Below the pieces are notes generated by a model that was not told the DNA's origin, searched no databases, and saw only the letters and a program-made list of their open reading frames with translations. Below are positions 20,978 through 32,629 of a DNA stretch of 64,000 nt, in pieces; the first letter of the stretch is position 1; each line of letters begins with the position of its first letter. The stretch is from Terfezia claveryi (Eukaryota > Ascomycota > Pezizomycetes > Pezizales > Pezizaceae). The stretch covers positions 434,001 through 498,000 of the forward strand of contig WHUX01000003.1 in the NCBI GenBank assembly GCA_015179025.1, read 5' to 3'. The position numbers and the translations under genes were made by a program.

Positions 20978-23900
20978 GGATCGGAGGGATATCAACCAGA
21001 TGTCGATTTTTTATTATGGAAAACTTATCCCAGGACGTAATCTTGGGAAGGCCTTGGGAGAGGATGGGCAGAGCGAAGCATGATAATAGAGATGATGGGA
21101 GTTATTATACTACGATACATGACAAAAAAGGAAACGCGGTGACATTCTGCTCAGTTCCATCTCATCATGAACGAAATCGAAGTGAAGCCAGATGGATGAA
21201 GGCTTGCCTGAAGGTCAATGGACAAGTTGAGGATACTCCTGAGGATTCGGATGTTGAGTCCAGTAACCTAGGATGTGAGGTATAGGAGGAAGTTCAAGTT
21301 GATGAAAACGGGGATGTTTTTACCTTAAAGATAGAAAAAGAGAAGCCGCCGAAAATTACGGAAGGAAAATCTGACATTTGCGTAAGAAGCTTTACGCAAG
21401 TGTCAGATTCGCTTAAAAAGGTGGAAGGACGGACCCTATACAAGAGAAAGCAAGAAAAAATTCGTCCTGCTAATATTTCGCATAAAGGGGGATTGAAACC
21501 TGAAGGGTTAGAGAATGGGAAGGAACATCTTATAAGACATCCGTCACTTGAAAACAAATACCTATGGACTATCCCTAAGTTTTCTTCTTTGAAAAGAGGG
21601 GAAAGGCTTACTCCGGAAAGAATTACCAAGTTGAAGATTGGAGAAACAATCACTGCTGAAGAACAGGATGTTCTTATGGAAGTTTTGTTTAGCAGGGAAG
21701 CAGGAATTGCTTTTGAGTTTACGGAGAAAGGGGTTTTCAAGTCTGAAGTCGAACCACCTTATAGGATTCCTACTATTGAACATGTACCGTGGCAAGCTGC
21801 CAATTTTCGAGTCCCGAAAGTACTAGAAGGAGAGGTTATTGATATCGTGAAGAGGAAGCTTGAATGTGGGGCTTTGGAAAGATGTTGTGGTCTATACCAT
21901 AATCCCTAGTTCCTGGTTAAAAAAAAAGATAAGGGATATCGACTCATCAACGCAGCTCAAAGATTGAATGCAGTAACCATTAAGGATGCGAGCTTGCCTC
22001 CATCTGCGGAAGAATATAGCGAGGACTTCGCTGGATTTCTATTGCTATCCTTGCTTGACTTGTTTTCCGGGTACGATCAATGTGAGCTAGTAGAGGTTAG
22101 CCGAGATATGACTGCATTTCAAACTCCACTAGGACTTCTTAGAATGACTACCCTACCCCAAGGATATAAGAATGGAGTGCAGGTATTCGATAGGATAATG
22201 AAGAAGATTTTGAAGGACCAGATAACTGCTAAGAGAAGCAAGCCGTTTATTGATGACGTTAGGGTTAAGCTACAGACTAGAAGCTTGTTTTTGGATGAGA
22301 ATGGAAAGCCGATTGAAATAGCGCCAGGTATCAGAAAATTTGTTCTAGATGCCATTATATCTATTGATAAGGTGCTAGCAGATATAGAACGAGCTGGAGG
22401 AACAATTTCTGGGTTTAAGAGCGAGTTTCTAATGGAACAGTTGAAGGTCATGGCTTATGTGTGTGGGATGAATGGAAGAATGCCGGAAGAGATGAAGACC
22501 CGAAAAATTACTAGTTGGCCCTCATGTGTGGATCTTACTGATATGCGAGCATTCTTGGGACTATGTGTCTATTACAGAATTTGGATTAAAGATTTCTTGA
22601 CGATTGCGGAACTACTTTTTCGCCTAGGGAAAAAGAATGTGGAATTTGAGTAGACGGGTGAACAACAACAAGCAATGGATAAGTTGAAGAAGGTTTTGGT
22701 CAGTGTGCCTGCTCTCAAGCCAATTGATTATGACTCAAAAGGAAGAATTGTGCTGTCGGTCGATTCGTCCTTAGCCAGATGGGGGGCGATTTTGTAGCAG
22801 GAAGAACTGGAAACCGGAAAAAGACATCCGGCTCGATATGAATCAGGAATGTGGACTGCTGCTGAGAAGAAGTATGATTCCGGAAAGTTGGAATGTCAGG
22901 GTCTCCTTAACGCATTGAAAAAGTTTCGCATGTACTTATATGGAGTCAGGTTTTTGGTTGAAATTAATGCAAGAACGCTTGTTTATTAGCTAAACCAACC
23001 AGCTTCGGACCTGCCAGGATCCGTAGTGAATCGATGGTTGGCATGGATCAAGTTATTTGCCTTTGAAATCAAACACGTACCCGGTAGCAGGCACAAAGAA
23101 CCAGATGCATTGTCCCAAAGAAGGCGATCAGAAGAAGACTCTGAGATGTCGGATGAGGAAGAGTTAGAGGACAAGATGGATGCGGAATTAGCAACGAATG
23201 AATTTGAGGAAATTGAAGTTATTGAGGACGAAGAAGAAGAAAGAGAAATGCCGGAGGAAATAAGGAAGATTCGGAAATTTTTGCAGGATCTTGAAAGGCT
23301 AGAAGCGATGACGGATAAGCAGTTTGATTCTTTCAGATTGAACACCTTGAAGTTTTTGATTCAAGGAGGTTTGTTATTTCGAAGGGCACAGCAAAACTTG
23401 CCTCTAAGAAGGGTTGTGTGGAAAGAGAACGAGCAGAAAGAGATTTTGCAAGAGCTTCATGAAGAATGTAGGCACAGAGGACGGAAGGGGACGTATGAGA
23501 AGGTAGCCTTATGATACTGGTGGAAAGGATTGTACAGAGACGTTGAGAAGTGGGTTCGAAGCTGTCAGCAATGCCAAAAAAGATCCGGAATAAGGGTCAT
23601 AGAAGAGTTGCATCCTACCCTAGAAAACTCATTGTGGTTGAAGGTTAGATTGGATGTGATACATATGCCAGCAAACGAAGGAATGACGAGAATTATGGCG
23701 ATGAGAGACTACCTATCTGGATGGGTTGAAGGAAAGGCATTGAAGAAAGCGGATTCGAAGAGTATAGCAGCTTTTGTCCACGAATGGATAGTTAGATTCG
23801 GCATTCCCGGACAAATAATCCATGATAATGGACCCGAAAACCAGAAGATAACTAAGCAGCTAATCGACAGATATAGAATTAAAAACGTCTGTATCGCTTC

Positions 23901-24582
23901 ATACCATCCTCAGTCGAATGGTATCATTGAGAGGGGCTACCAACAAATTGTGGACGGGTTGGCAAAACTGGGATCAAGATGGGTGGCGAATCTACCATTT
24001 GTTCTATGGGCGGATAGAGTTACGACTAGGGCTTCAACTGGGTATACACCGTTTAAACTTGTATTCGGACAAGATTGTATACTCCCAGTAGAACTTTCTG
24101 CGAAAAGCTGGGCTACTGTCAATTGGGATAAGGTGAAAAGTAGGGAAGACCTTTTGGCTGCAAGAGCGAGACAACTGGAAAGAAGAGAAGAAGATATAGA
24201 GGAAGCAAGGTAGAAAATTAGAGAAAGTCGAGGGAGAAACAAAGCCCACTTTGACAAGAATCGTCGAGAAAGACAACAGAACTTGGAGATCGGGGATATG
24301 GTGCTTCTGTACAACAGCGCTCTTGATAAGCAATGGTCTCAAAAGCTCAAGAATAAGTGGAATGGCCCATATAAGATTAGGGATGTTAGAGAAGATCGGG
24401 GAACTTATCTGCTCGAAGAACTTGATGGCACGGAGATGAAAGGGATTTATGCAGGAGATCGAGTTAAGAGGTTTTTTGTCCGCCATAGAGTTGAAGTGGA
24501 AGATGAAGAGATAGTTGAAGAAGGGGATAACGATGAAGGGGGAAACGAGGAAGAGTATGAAATGGTGGAGCCTGAAGATTAG
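20899..24582 (+). pseudogene. G4 pol: protease end, reverse transcriptase, RNase H, integrase
   Basis: A single frame runs the whole length, broken only by TAG or TGA at 21283, 21907, 22651, 22795, 22987, 23512 and 24211, each explained by one transition (for example Trp before TGEQQQAMDKLK). The reverse transcriptase shows TPLGLLRMTTLPQGYKNGVQ and the catalytic PFIDDV, unlike the YLDDI of G1-G3. RNase H follows (IVLSVDSSLARWGAIL), then HVPGSRHKEPDALSQRR and an acidic linker of about 60 residues. Integrase shows the CQQC zinc end, DVIHMPAN (Asp), IIHDNGPEN (Asp) and SYHPQSNGIIERGYQ (Glu), then a C-terminal domain (NGPYKIRDVREDRGTYLLEE). It ends in an acidic tail without a chromodomain. Confidence 0.85.
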
Positions 24583-24651
24583 GAAAATGTTATGTTCACA
24601 CGCTGGGAGAGCAGGTGTAAGGAACTTCTATCATGTTGTTTGTCTTGTTTT

Positions 24652-25083
24652 GATCACTTACGTGGAATGTGAACACGTAAGTGATGCTTTACGCTAGTTT
24701 TGTTCATTTTATCATCTTGTTTTGATCACTTACGTGGAATGTGAACACGTAAGTGATGCTTTATGCTAGTTTTGTTCGTTTTATCGTCTTGTTTTGATCA
24801 CTTACGTGGAATGTGAATACGTAAGTGATGCTTTACACTAGTTTTGTTCGTTTTATCGTCTTGTTTTAATCACTTACGTGGAATGTGAACACGTAAGTAA
24901 TGCTTTACGCTAGTTTTGTTCGTTTCATCGTCTTGTTTTGATCACTTACGTGGAATGTGAATACATAAGTGATGCTTTACGCTAGTTTTGTTCGTTTTAT
25001 CATCTTGTTTTGATCACTTACGTGGAATGTGAACACGTAAGTGATGCTTTACACTAGTTTTGTTCGTTTTATCGTCTTGTTTT
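24652..25083 (+). repeat. Six tandem 72-bp units, each with a perfect hairpin
   Basis: Six units of exactly 72 bp. Each contains ATCACTTACGTG, nine bases, then CACGTAAGTGAT, a 12-bp inverted repeat. The differences between copies that I can see are transitions. The array lies between the stop of pol and ORF3 of G4. It may act as an enhancer, terminator or recombination target; nothing in the sequence decides. Confidence 0.95.
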
Positions 25084-25454
25084 AGATAAATTAGGCTTCG
25101 TATGCGGGTTTTGATTTTAATATAATGCTAGTGATCTCGTGAAATTACTGTTTTGAAAAAGGAAAGATGGTGGGAGAAGGAAGTAGAATTGACACTCATG
25201 TAAAAAGAAGGACAAAGAATATTACTCAAGTATCAAAGGATTTTTTTTGAGGAGGCCAAAAAAATTTTTAAGAGGGGGGAGGAATAGAGATTGTAAGGAA
25301 AAGAAGTTCAGGGAGTTCAGGGTAACGAATGGAAAGAAAATTTGAATGTTCGGATAACTACAGAATCTTCTATAGAAGGGTCTGGAATGGAACGGAACAA
25401 ACGAAGAAGGCATCGGATACGAACAGAGCGCTGAAAATTTAGTGTTTTGTTTAG

Positions 25455-25462
25455 TATAAATA
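25455..25462 (+). promoter_or_regulatory. TATA box upstream of G4 ORF3
   Basis: TATAAATA lies 177 bp before the ATG at 25639. It is followed by a pyrimidine-rich leader (CTCCAATCTTCATTCTTCCT) typical of fungal transcription start regions. This suggests ORF3 has its own internal promoter. Confidence 0.5.
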
Positions 25463-25638
25463 CCTCCGATCCCCCCATCATTCGTACAAACTCCAATCTT
25501 CATTCTTCCTCCTCGAACAAAAAGCTCCCTTATGATAACCCTCATCAAGTCGTAACATCCTACTCATCCTTCCTAAACGATACCTTCCTCTACTTCACAT
25601 ATCACATATTATTACCCTGCCTCATACCCCAATCTACC

Positions 25639-26858
25639 ATGTCAGAAAATGACAACCGAATTATCAGCATCGCTGATAGGGTAGTGAGCAGGAGTCAAGA
25701 TTTGAGGAAGAGGTGTCAAGATGAGATGGCAAAGCTGGAGGGAAGGGACAAATAGGAGTTTGCCAAAGAAATAGCTCGCCTGACCCAAACTCAAGCGGAA
25801 AAGGTAGCTTTTGCCGCCCAAGTCCTCAAAGAAATAGTGGAAGGGTGGACCGACGAAGACTTTACGAGCATGAAAGCATCCTGAGAAGACGTTGAGACGG
25901 ATCTCAGCTTCTCAAAAACAATCCTACCATTGTCTGAGATTCATACGGAATCTCAAAGAAGAAAAGCGAATGCACGAGAAAGGCTGGAGAACGCGTGGGG
26001 AGATGAATGGGAAGAGAAGATGGGGGAATTGATGCCTCCCTGGCCTGCTGAAGAATTCCTCAGAGAACTCGCACGGTTTGCGGAGCGGAATCCAGTATGG
26101 AATGATGCGGAGACGAAAATGACGATAGGGGTAGCAGAAAGGTTAGCTGCTAAGCGAACCAAGAAATATAAGTGGGTTATGATAAGGGATATTGCCGAAA
26201 AGACATACATGGAAAAGAAGCAATTGCGGGGAAATAAAATTCAGGTGGAGGTTGCTTCGCCTGCATCTTCCTCAGCACCTCTTACATCCCCTCCGACAAT
26301 AACTCTCACTCCTTTTCACAACAACCCTCCTCATGAAATCGACACCCCAAACACATAAGCAGCTATTGAAATGGTTGCATCTCTCGAGGTGGTATCTCAA
26401 GCCACCTCGCCAAGCGAAAAAGCCAAAGCACAGGCTGAGGTGGAAGTTGAGGTTGTTGAGGGAGGGAATTCGGATAAGGGTGAAGATAAGAATGATGAGG
26501 TTGAGGAAGTTAGTGTGGCCAAAGACAAGGGGAAGAAAGTTGTTGGAAAGATTGTTGAAGCAAGGCCTAAAGCGGGAAGGCCGATAACGAGGAAGAGGAG
26601 GAGAGAAGAGGAGAAGGAGGAAAAGAAGAGGAAGTTTAAGCTGGACATACCAGTTATCAATCTGGATGTTGATAGAGGGTAGATGAGCTTAAACGGAAGG
26701 CTGAGGATGAGGAGGATAAGGACGATACTTTGGCGGTAAAAGGGGCAATCAGATCGTTGACGGCCAGGGAAGGGAGGCTGAATAAGGAGACGTTAGTGCG
26801 GAGGTTAGAGAAGTTGTTGGAAGCTAGTAAGGCGGAAATGGTGGAAGATATGGATTAG
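25639..26858 (+). pseudogene. G4 ORF3: additional charged protein of unknown function
   Basis: Beginning MSENDNRIISIADRVVS, one frame runs to 26682 with stops at 25753 (TAG), about 25882 (TGA) and 26356 (TAA), all explained by C-to-T. After a one-base frame change it continues as DELKRKAEDEEDKDD to the TAG at 26856. The full length would be about 405 residues. The N-terminal half is helical and Glu/Arg-rich (a possible coiled coil), with WGDEWEEKMGELMPPWPAEE and KRTKKYKWVMIRDIAEKTY. A Pro/Ser/Thr stretch follows, then a Lys/Glu-rich part with a nuclear-localisation-like KRRREEEKEEKKRKFK. I do not recognise a known domain. A position after pol is unusual for gypsy elements without an envelope gene; it is neither envelope-like nor membrane-spanning. 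Confidence 0.6.
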
Positions 26859-26973
26859 GGAGGTTTCTTTTGTTATTACGCAAGTGCTGGATTGTTTTGG
26901 ATATTTTGTTTCGAGAGTTGGATGGATATTTAGGTGGCAATGTAGCTGCCTAAGTTTTAAGAGGGGGAAGGAA

Positions 26974-27207
26974 TGTGGTGGCTAGGAAGTTATTTGTGAT
27001 GAGGGTAACAGCAAAAGTTATTTTTTTTTAGTTTGTTAGCCTCGCTGGAAAGGGGGTATATTATGCGGAGGAATTCTTGTACTTTGACACACTCATTAAG
27101 AAATATACACATCGTTTTTATGCGCACAAGGAAAGTGCTAGAATCTTCGCTCTGTTACCTTAAGATGATTGATAGCCAGCTTCGCATGCCGCTGTCGATT
27201 GTCTTTT
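26974..27207 (+). repeat. G4 3' LTR, left piece
   Basis: Matches the first 234 bp of the 5' LTR at 18100. It is interrupted by G5 directly after the target CTTTT (27203-27207). Confidence 0.9.
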
Positions 27208-27886
27208 TGTAATGGAGAACGTTATCTCATTGCTTATATAATTGATTATATACTTTTGTATTTCCTATATTACTACTATGTTATGTTACTAAGCCTCTCG
27301 GTTGAAGGACTAGCCTTCTACCACCTCCTATTGCTTTATAAGCGTCCATAGCACGCGGAATCTGCCATGGGAAGTTCCATGGCACTTGCCATATGAAGAC
27401 ACCCTCATTATGGCCGCGTGACCTCTGTTTAAGGCGTGTGACTCATTACTATGGCCACATGACCCTCATTTATGGCGTGTGACTCATTACTATGGCCACA
27501 TGACCCCTTTTGTACAGCGCACCACCTTCTGGTATGCCACCCTTTATTGTATTTATTTCCTTAGTCATCAGATCTCAGAGGAGTATAAATAGGCCGCTGG
27601 ATTCCCTCTGGAATCCACAAGAAACACAAGAAGCAACCAAGCAAGCCTTCAGAGCAAGCAAGCCTATATTCCGATCAGATCAAGATCATATAGCTTAGAT
27701 AGCACAAATCATATAAGATAGATTATACCAGTTAATTACTGTTCCCTTCGGGAACGTCCCACATAGTAATCTCCCTACCCTTCTGAGGTCTTACCTCAGC
27801 AGAACCGAAATATAAAACGTCCGTGCCTACGGATATAGATTGTATAAACGGTACTGAATGAATACTGTCTAGTACCATTCATTACA
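27208..27886 (+). repeat. G5 5' LTR
   Basis: 679 bp. The U3 part has two and a half copies of a 41-bp repeat (GGCGTGTGACTCATTACTAT, then GGCCACATGACC) at about 27415-27505. A clear TATA box (GAGTATAAATAGG) lies near 27580-27592. Confidence 0.9.
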
Positions 27887-28434
27887 TTTTTTTTAACTTA
27901 CTTACCTAATCTTTATTCTTAAATCCAAGGCCTGATCAACCTTTGGATACCTTTATTACACTCACGCAAGTGTATACAATTCGACACCTAAGTGCACATA
28001 TAAAATCGATATCATTATTCAACTAGCTAGCCAACAAAATATCCAATAAACGAGACATCAGACTCTCAACTGCAGTACATCAACAAAAGACTTAGAAGCA
28101 AGCTAAGCAGAGCTCTAATGGGCAGTGGTATCCCAGATTAAACAATCCCACCCTCGTTCACAACACTTTTCCCAATAAGATCGACAACTCATCTTGCACT
28201 CCTGGCAACTGCTATTACATCTGTACCTGTAAATCCAGTACACCATTGAAAAACCGGCCCCCCAGGTCCCAGGAATAATTGGTCTAAACAACCAAGTGTC
28301 ACAATCCCAAGGCTCAAATCTCGCTGCCTCCACTGCAGCCATTTCCTCCAGAAAAGAATTACCTCCATCAGAACCTTCCTTAGGCCCAGACATCTCTACC
28401 AATACCTCTGGCCCCTAACGTCTACCTCAACACA

Positions 28435-28716
28435 CTAATCAGAAAACGTGACACTCTTGCCGGAAGAACTAGAACTAGATTCTAGACCAGTAGACGAAGA
28501 AAAACCAGGACCATAAGAAACATCAGGATCCTGACATCCAGCCTCACCAGCCTCGTGAGCCACTGAGCCAACAGAACCGTCAGTCGAACGGAGATCATAA
28601 GGATCATCAGCCACCACACCATCAGCACAGAAAGGTGCCAAAGAAGAAAAGTAACTTGACGATCGTATCGCATAACCAGCTGCATTTGGTTGCGGACAGA
28701 CGACGAAATCAGACAT
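28435..28716 (-). other. Open antisense frame divergent from G5 gag
   Basis: A 93-codon frame begins MSDFVVCPQPNAAGY on the minus strand at 28716, one base away from the gag ATG at 28718, and ends in a Ser-rich tail. It occupies the leader between LTR and gag. It could be a real antisense ORF or simply an open frame in low-complexity DNA; I lean to the latter. Confidence 0.2.
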
Positions 28717-28717
28717 A

Positions 28718-30256
28718 ATGGCGTCTGAACTGAGTAAGAAGACTAAGAGGTCGAGACAGTTAACTATGTTACCCGAAGATATTAAGAAATTAGTAGAAGA
28801 AACTCCCAGAAAGACCAGATTTGTAGTTCCTAACACAGAAGGGGAAATATATCTGCCCATGGATATAGAATTAGGAGAACCAGGTGGAGCAGGAACCAAA
28901 CTATATTTTAGTATGGCTCTACCTCTCGCACCAGAAGAATTTTGGGAAAGACATTTTCCAACAATTGAGGAGATTTTGAAATACACTCACTTAATGGGAC
29001 ATGCCCAACAGTATCATCCTAATGATACTCGACTCTTAATGGAAGCCGTAGTAAAACACTATTTATGGCTAACACCTTACCCATTCAAAGAAAAGGACTT
29101 AGAAATGAATGCATTTTTAAGTAAAGAATTAAAGAAACCTATTGTTCCACTCTTAAGGAAACCGAATTGGGTAATACATAACTGGGAAGAAATAATGGTA
29201 TTCATGATGAGCGGCACTCATCTAGAAGAATCAGCACATACCGCGGAGGATTTTTTCAATCCTAGCAAACAACTTCCAAGAGCGTTCCTGAGAACACCAA
29301 AAGATCAATCGAAAGGCAAAGGTCGAGCACCTGAGACACCAGAAAGGAGGACTGGGTCAGCCAAAGAACCAGACGACAAAGACCAACCACCAGAAGATAT
29401 AGAATTACCAGAAGACGATGACGATCTGGAAACGGGACCAGATCTACAGCAGCAGAAAACACAAGGAGGAGGACGAGACCCCGATGATAGCGGAGATGAT
29501 AGCTCGGACTCTGATAAGGCATCATCAGTTGCAAGTCAAACTCTTAAAAGAAAACCCAAACGAGGGAAATCAGTTGAACACCAGCAATGGGAATCTACAA
29601 CAGGAATGGTTACAACGGGTAACCATAAAGCAAAGAATGCTTTAAAAGGAATAAAGATTGATATGCCAGAAAAATTAAGAGGAGAAGACAAAAAATGGCA
29701 AGACTCACAATATTTTAACTCTTGGGCCACAGCAATGCAACGTTGGTTTGTTCTCAAAAGAATAGATTTAGAAGGCGCTTCAGCTCTGGAAATTGTTGGA
29801 TTCAGAATGGAAGGAAGCGCACTTACTACTTATAATCAATTCCTAAGAGAAAAAGGAAAGAATACGACATTCTTTGGATTCATACTAGCGCTAAGGGATT
29901 TTCAGATACCCTCTACTAGTAAGGACATTTTGTAGAAACGATGGGAGACAGCCACACCATACAAGGACGGACGTCACATGGGAATCAAACAGTTTGCCAA
30001 CTGGCTTACTGAAATGCAAATCAAATTGATTGACAAGGATGGCAAACAATCAATATTGCAGGAAGTAAAAAGAAGAAAGTTTCTTAATCACCTGCCGCCA
30101 TATATGTCAGCTACATTAATTCCTTTAATTAAAGAAGAATGGTCATATGATCAGCTCGTGCATCAAGCGGAGTCATATGAAGCTTCCAAAAAGGATATTG
30201 CCCCACCATCCACAACAAATACATCCCGACGACAACACCCTCGGAATAAAAATTGA
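28718..30256 (+). pseudogene. G5 gag
   Basis: A frame of 405 codons starts MASELSKKTKRSRQLTML and ends at TAG 29933. The same frame then continues to the TGA at 30254. The N-terminal half has a matrix-like helical region, then a long acidic and Ser/Asp-rich stretch (about residues 200-270). A capsid-like part follows (KIDMPEKLRGEDKKWQDSQY, FNSWATAMQRWF) that continues past the stop (NWLTEMQIKLIDKDGKQ, FLNHLPPYMSATLIPLI). The stop at 29933 probably replaces Trp in a KRW context. The zinc knuckle (CLWCWNPGHSYKDY, with the last Cys now Tyr) is reached only in a different frame near 30424. Confidence 0.75.
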
Positions 30257-30360
30257 AGTCACAGTCCACGCAGGGACCAGAATCAACGACGAAAAACAGG
30301 ATTTAATCCTAGCAGCAATCCTAACACCAAACCCAACATAGAAAATCGGAAGGACTCAGA

Positions 30361-32560
30361 TTGGGACACCATCACAAAAAATTGGATCAGAAGATGAAGA
30401 TGCAATTAATTAAAGACAAGAAATGTCTATGGTGTTGGAACCCTGGACACTCCTACAAGGACTATAGGAAACGAAAAAATAAGGTACTTATGCGTACAGC
30501 CACACAAGATTTAGCTATGCTGATAGCCACCAAGGATAAAAACACCAAGGATAAAATTAAGGAACGACCCTTGTCAAGACAGGTACCAGATTTTAGCAAG
30601 GTATTCGTTAAAGCTAACGAACACCCCGCACTAGCTTTAATTGATCTCCAAACGAAGGGAGGAGACTTAATCAATTCTCAATTTGTACACCTATACAAAA
30701 TACCGACTAGAAGTATCGAGAAGAAATCATTAAGTACTGCAATTAAAGGCTCAAAGGGAATGATAGACAAAGCTTGTACTATCAAACTTGATTGGATAGG
30801 TTATGTAGAAGAACGAACGTTCTATGTAGCTCATTTGACTGGATGGGACATGATACTAGGAGAACCTGCTCTCAGCAAAGTGCGAGCAATAATTCCTGCC
30901 CATCAGGAACCAGTTACTATCCAACCGGAAAATATTCCACGATTCCAGCTAAGTGTATGGAAAGGATCTAGAACTATAGCAAATGGTATAAGATCAGCGT
31001 ATACTCAGGTCAGCTGTGAATCAGTCACAGATTATAGTGAACCGGATAATTGGGAGAATATTAGTGACGCAGATGAAACCGATTCAGAAAGAGAACTCGT
31101 GACAGCTGTTTCTACGGTACAGAAACAATTCAACCCTATAACGGAGTTTCCCTTATTATTTCCCAAGACAATTCCATGGGAATTACCGCCACTAAGAAAA
31201 ATTAATCACTCTATCAAACCAAAAGCAGGAGCTACTTGGATACCAAAATGGCGACCCTCAGGACATCGATTTAGACAACAAATCCATGATAAATTAGTCG
31301 AAGAAGAAGCATCAGGTCGCATATATAGAGTAGAAAATGACACAAATGCTGTAGTCATGTTCACTATCCCTAAACGAGATAAACCGGAAGAAGCCCGACA
31401 TGTAATGACTGTCGAGACCGCAATTTAGCCGTGAACCGGACCACACCCCATTGCCAGATATTAATGAAGCTATTGAACTAGTAGCGGAGAATCCCATTTA
31501 GGACTAAGGTCGACTTAGCCGACGGATTTTTTAATATCAGGAACGATGAAGAATCTGAGCAACACTCTACCTTTTTATGTCACATGGGATATTTCAGAAG
31601 TAGGTTATGCAACAAGGGGATCGTAACGCACCTGCTACCATGGTTCGCGTTATGCATGAAATTTTCAAGGACATGGTCTATAAAAATTTAATCATCTATA
31701 TTGATGATATTATTATATTCTCTAAAACGTATGAAGAACATGTAGAATTATTGAAGAAAGTACTTCAACGTCTACAGGACGAGAAATTCTATCTCAAAGA
31801 AAGCAAATGCCAGTTCTTTACTCCAAGATTGGAAATCTTAGGACACGTTTTGACATCAGATGGATTACATGTAGACCCGAAGAAGAGGACTACTATATTA
31901 ACATTTCCAACTCCTACAAGAAAAAAGGATTTAGAGGATTCCTTGGAATCGTTAATTATCTCAGCAGATTTATTCCTGACTTGGCATCGTATGCAAGCAC
32001 CCTGTCAGAACTGCAAGGAGAAACAAAGAAATGGGAATGGACAGATACTCATAACGTAGCGTTTGAAAAACTCAAGGAACTCGTGAATTCCCCACACGTT
32101 TTAAAACCCTGGAATAATGAATCTACTGAACCCAAATATTTAGTCTGTGATGTAGTGATGTAGGACTAGGATCTTGGATAGGTCAAGGACCGTTACATAT
32201 ATCAGACCATCATGCTTCCACTCTAGAAAATTTAATCCAGTGCAACTCAATTATCCTACCTTTCAAAAGGAATTATTAGCGATTATTGACTCATTAAAAT
32301 TTTTTGAAGCACAATTGAGAGGTCACAAGTTCACTATCCTTACCGACCACAAACCATTAGTAACCTTCCATACTCAAATGCCTGAAGTCAAAAATTGAGG
32401 CGATAGCAAGATTACCTAATGGAATTTGATACAGACATACAGCATACTGCAGGAAAGGAAAATTTGATAGCAGACGCTCTATCAAGAAAGCATAAATACT
32501 TGGACACTCCCACCACCGAGGACGATTATATTTCCAACAGCATCGATCTCCTAACATACC
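30361..32560 (+). pseudogene. G5 pol, first part: protease, reverse transcriptase, RNase H
   Basis: The protease region has the strand-loop ALIDLQTKGGDLI, where D-S/T-G is no longer recognisable, and the flap GWDMILGEPAL. The reverse transcriptase starts around 31190 (PPLRKINHSIKPKAGATWIP). It passes a frame change near 31430, reads TKVDLADGFFNI and VMQQGDRNAPATMVRVMHEI, and has the catalytic YIDDIIIFS at about 31697-31723. RNase H remnants follow in several frames (LVCDV, TILTDHKPLV, AGKENLIADALSRKHK). At least five frameshifts or stops occur, so it is inactive. Confidence 0.75.
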
Positions 32561-32629
32561 TATAACCGCAACATCTCTACCAACGCTTTAAGAACTTTCT
32601 ACTCACCAGAAACCTCTACTCAGAACAAT

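Noticed and set aside
24652..25083. Regular repeats resembling a CRISPR array
   Set aside because: The units are directly adjacent 72-bp copies with no variable spacers, and they lie inside a retrotransposon of a eukaryote.
25953..26210. Antisense frames opposite G4 ORF3
   Set aside because: They mirror the Lys/Glu-rich coding strand and lack independent support.
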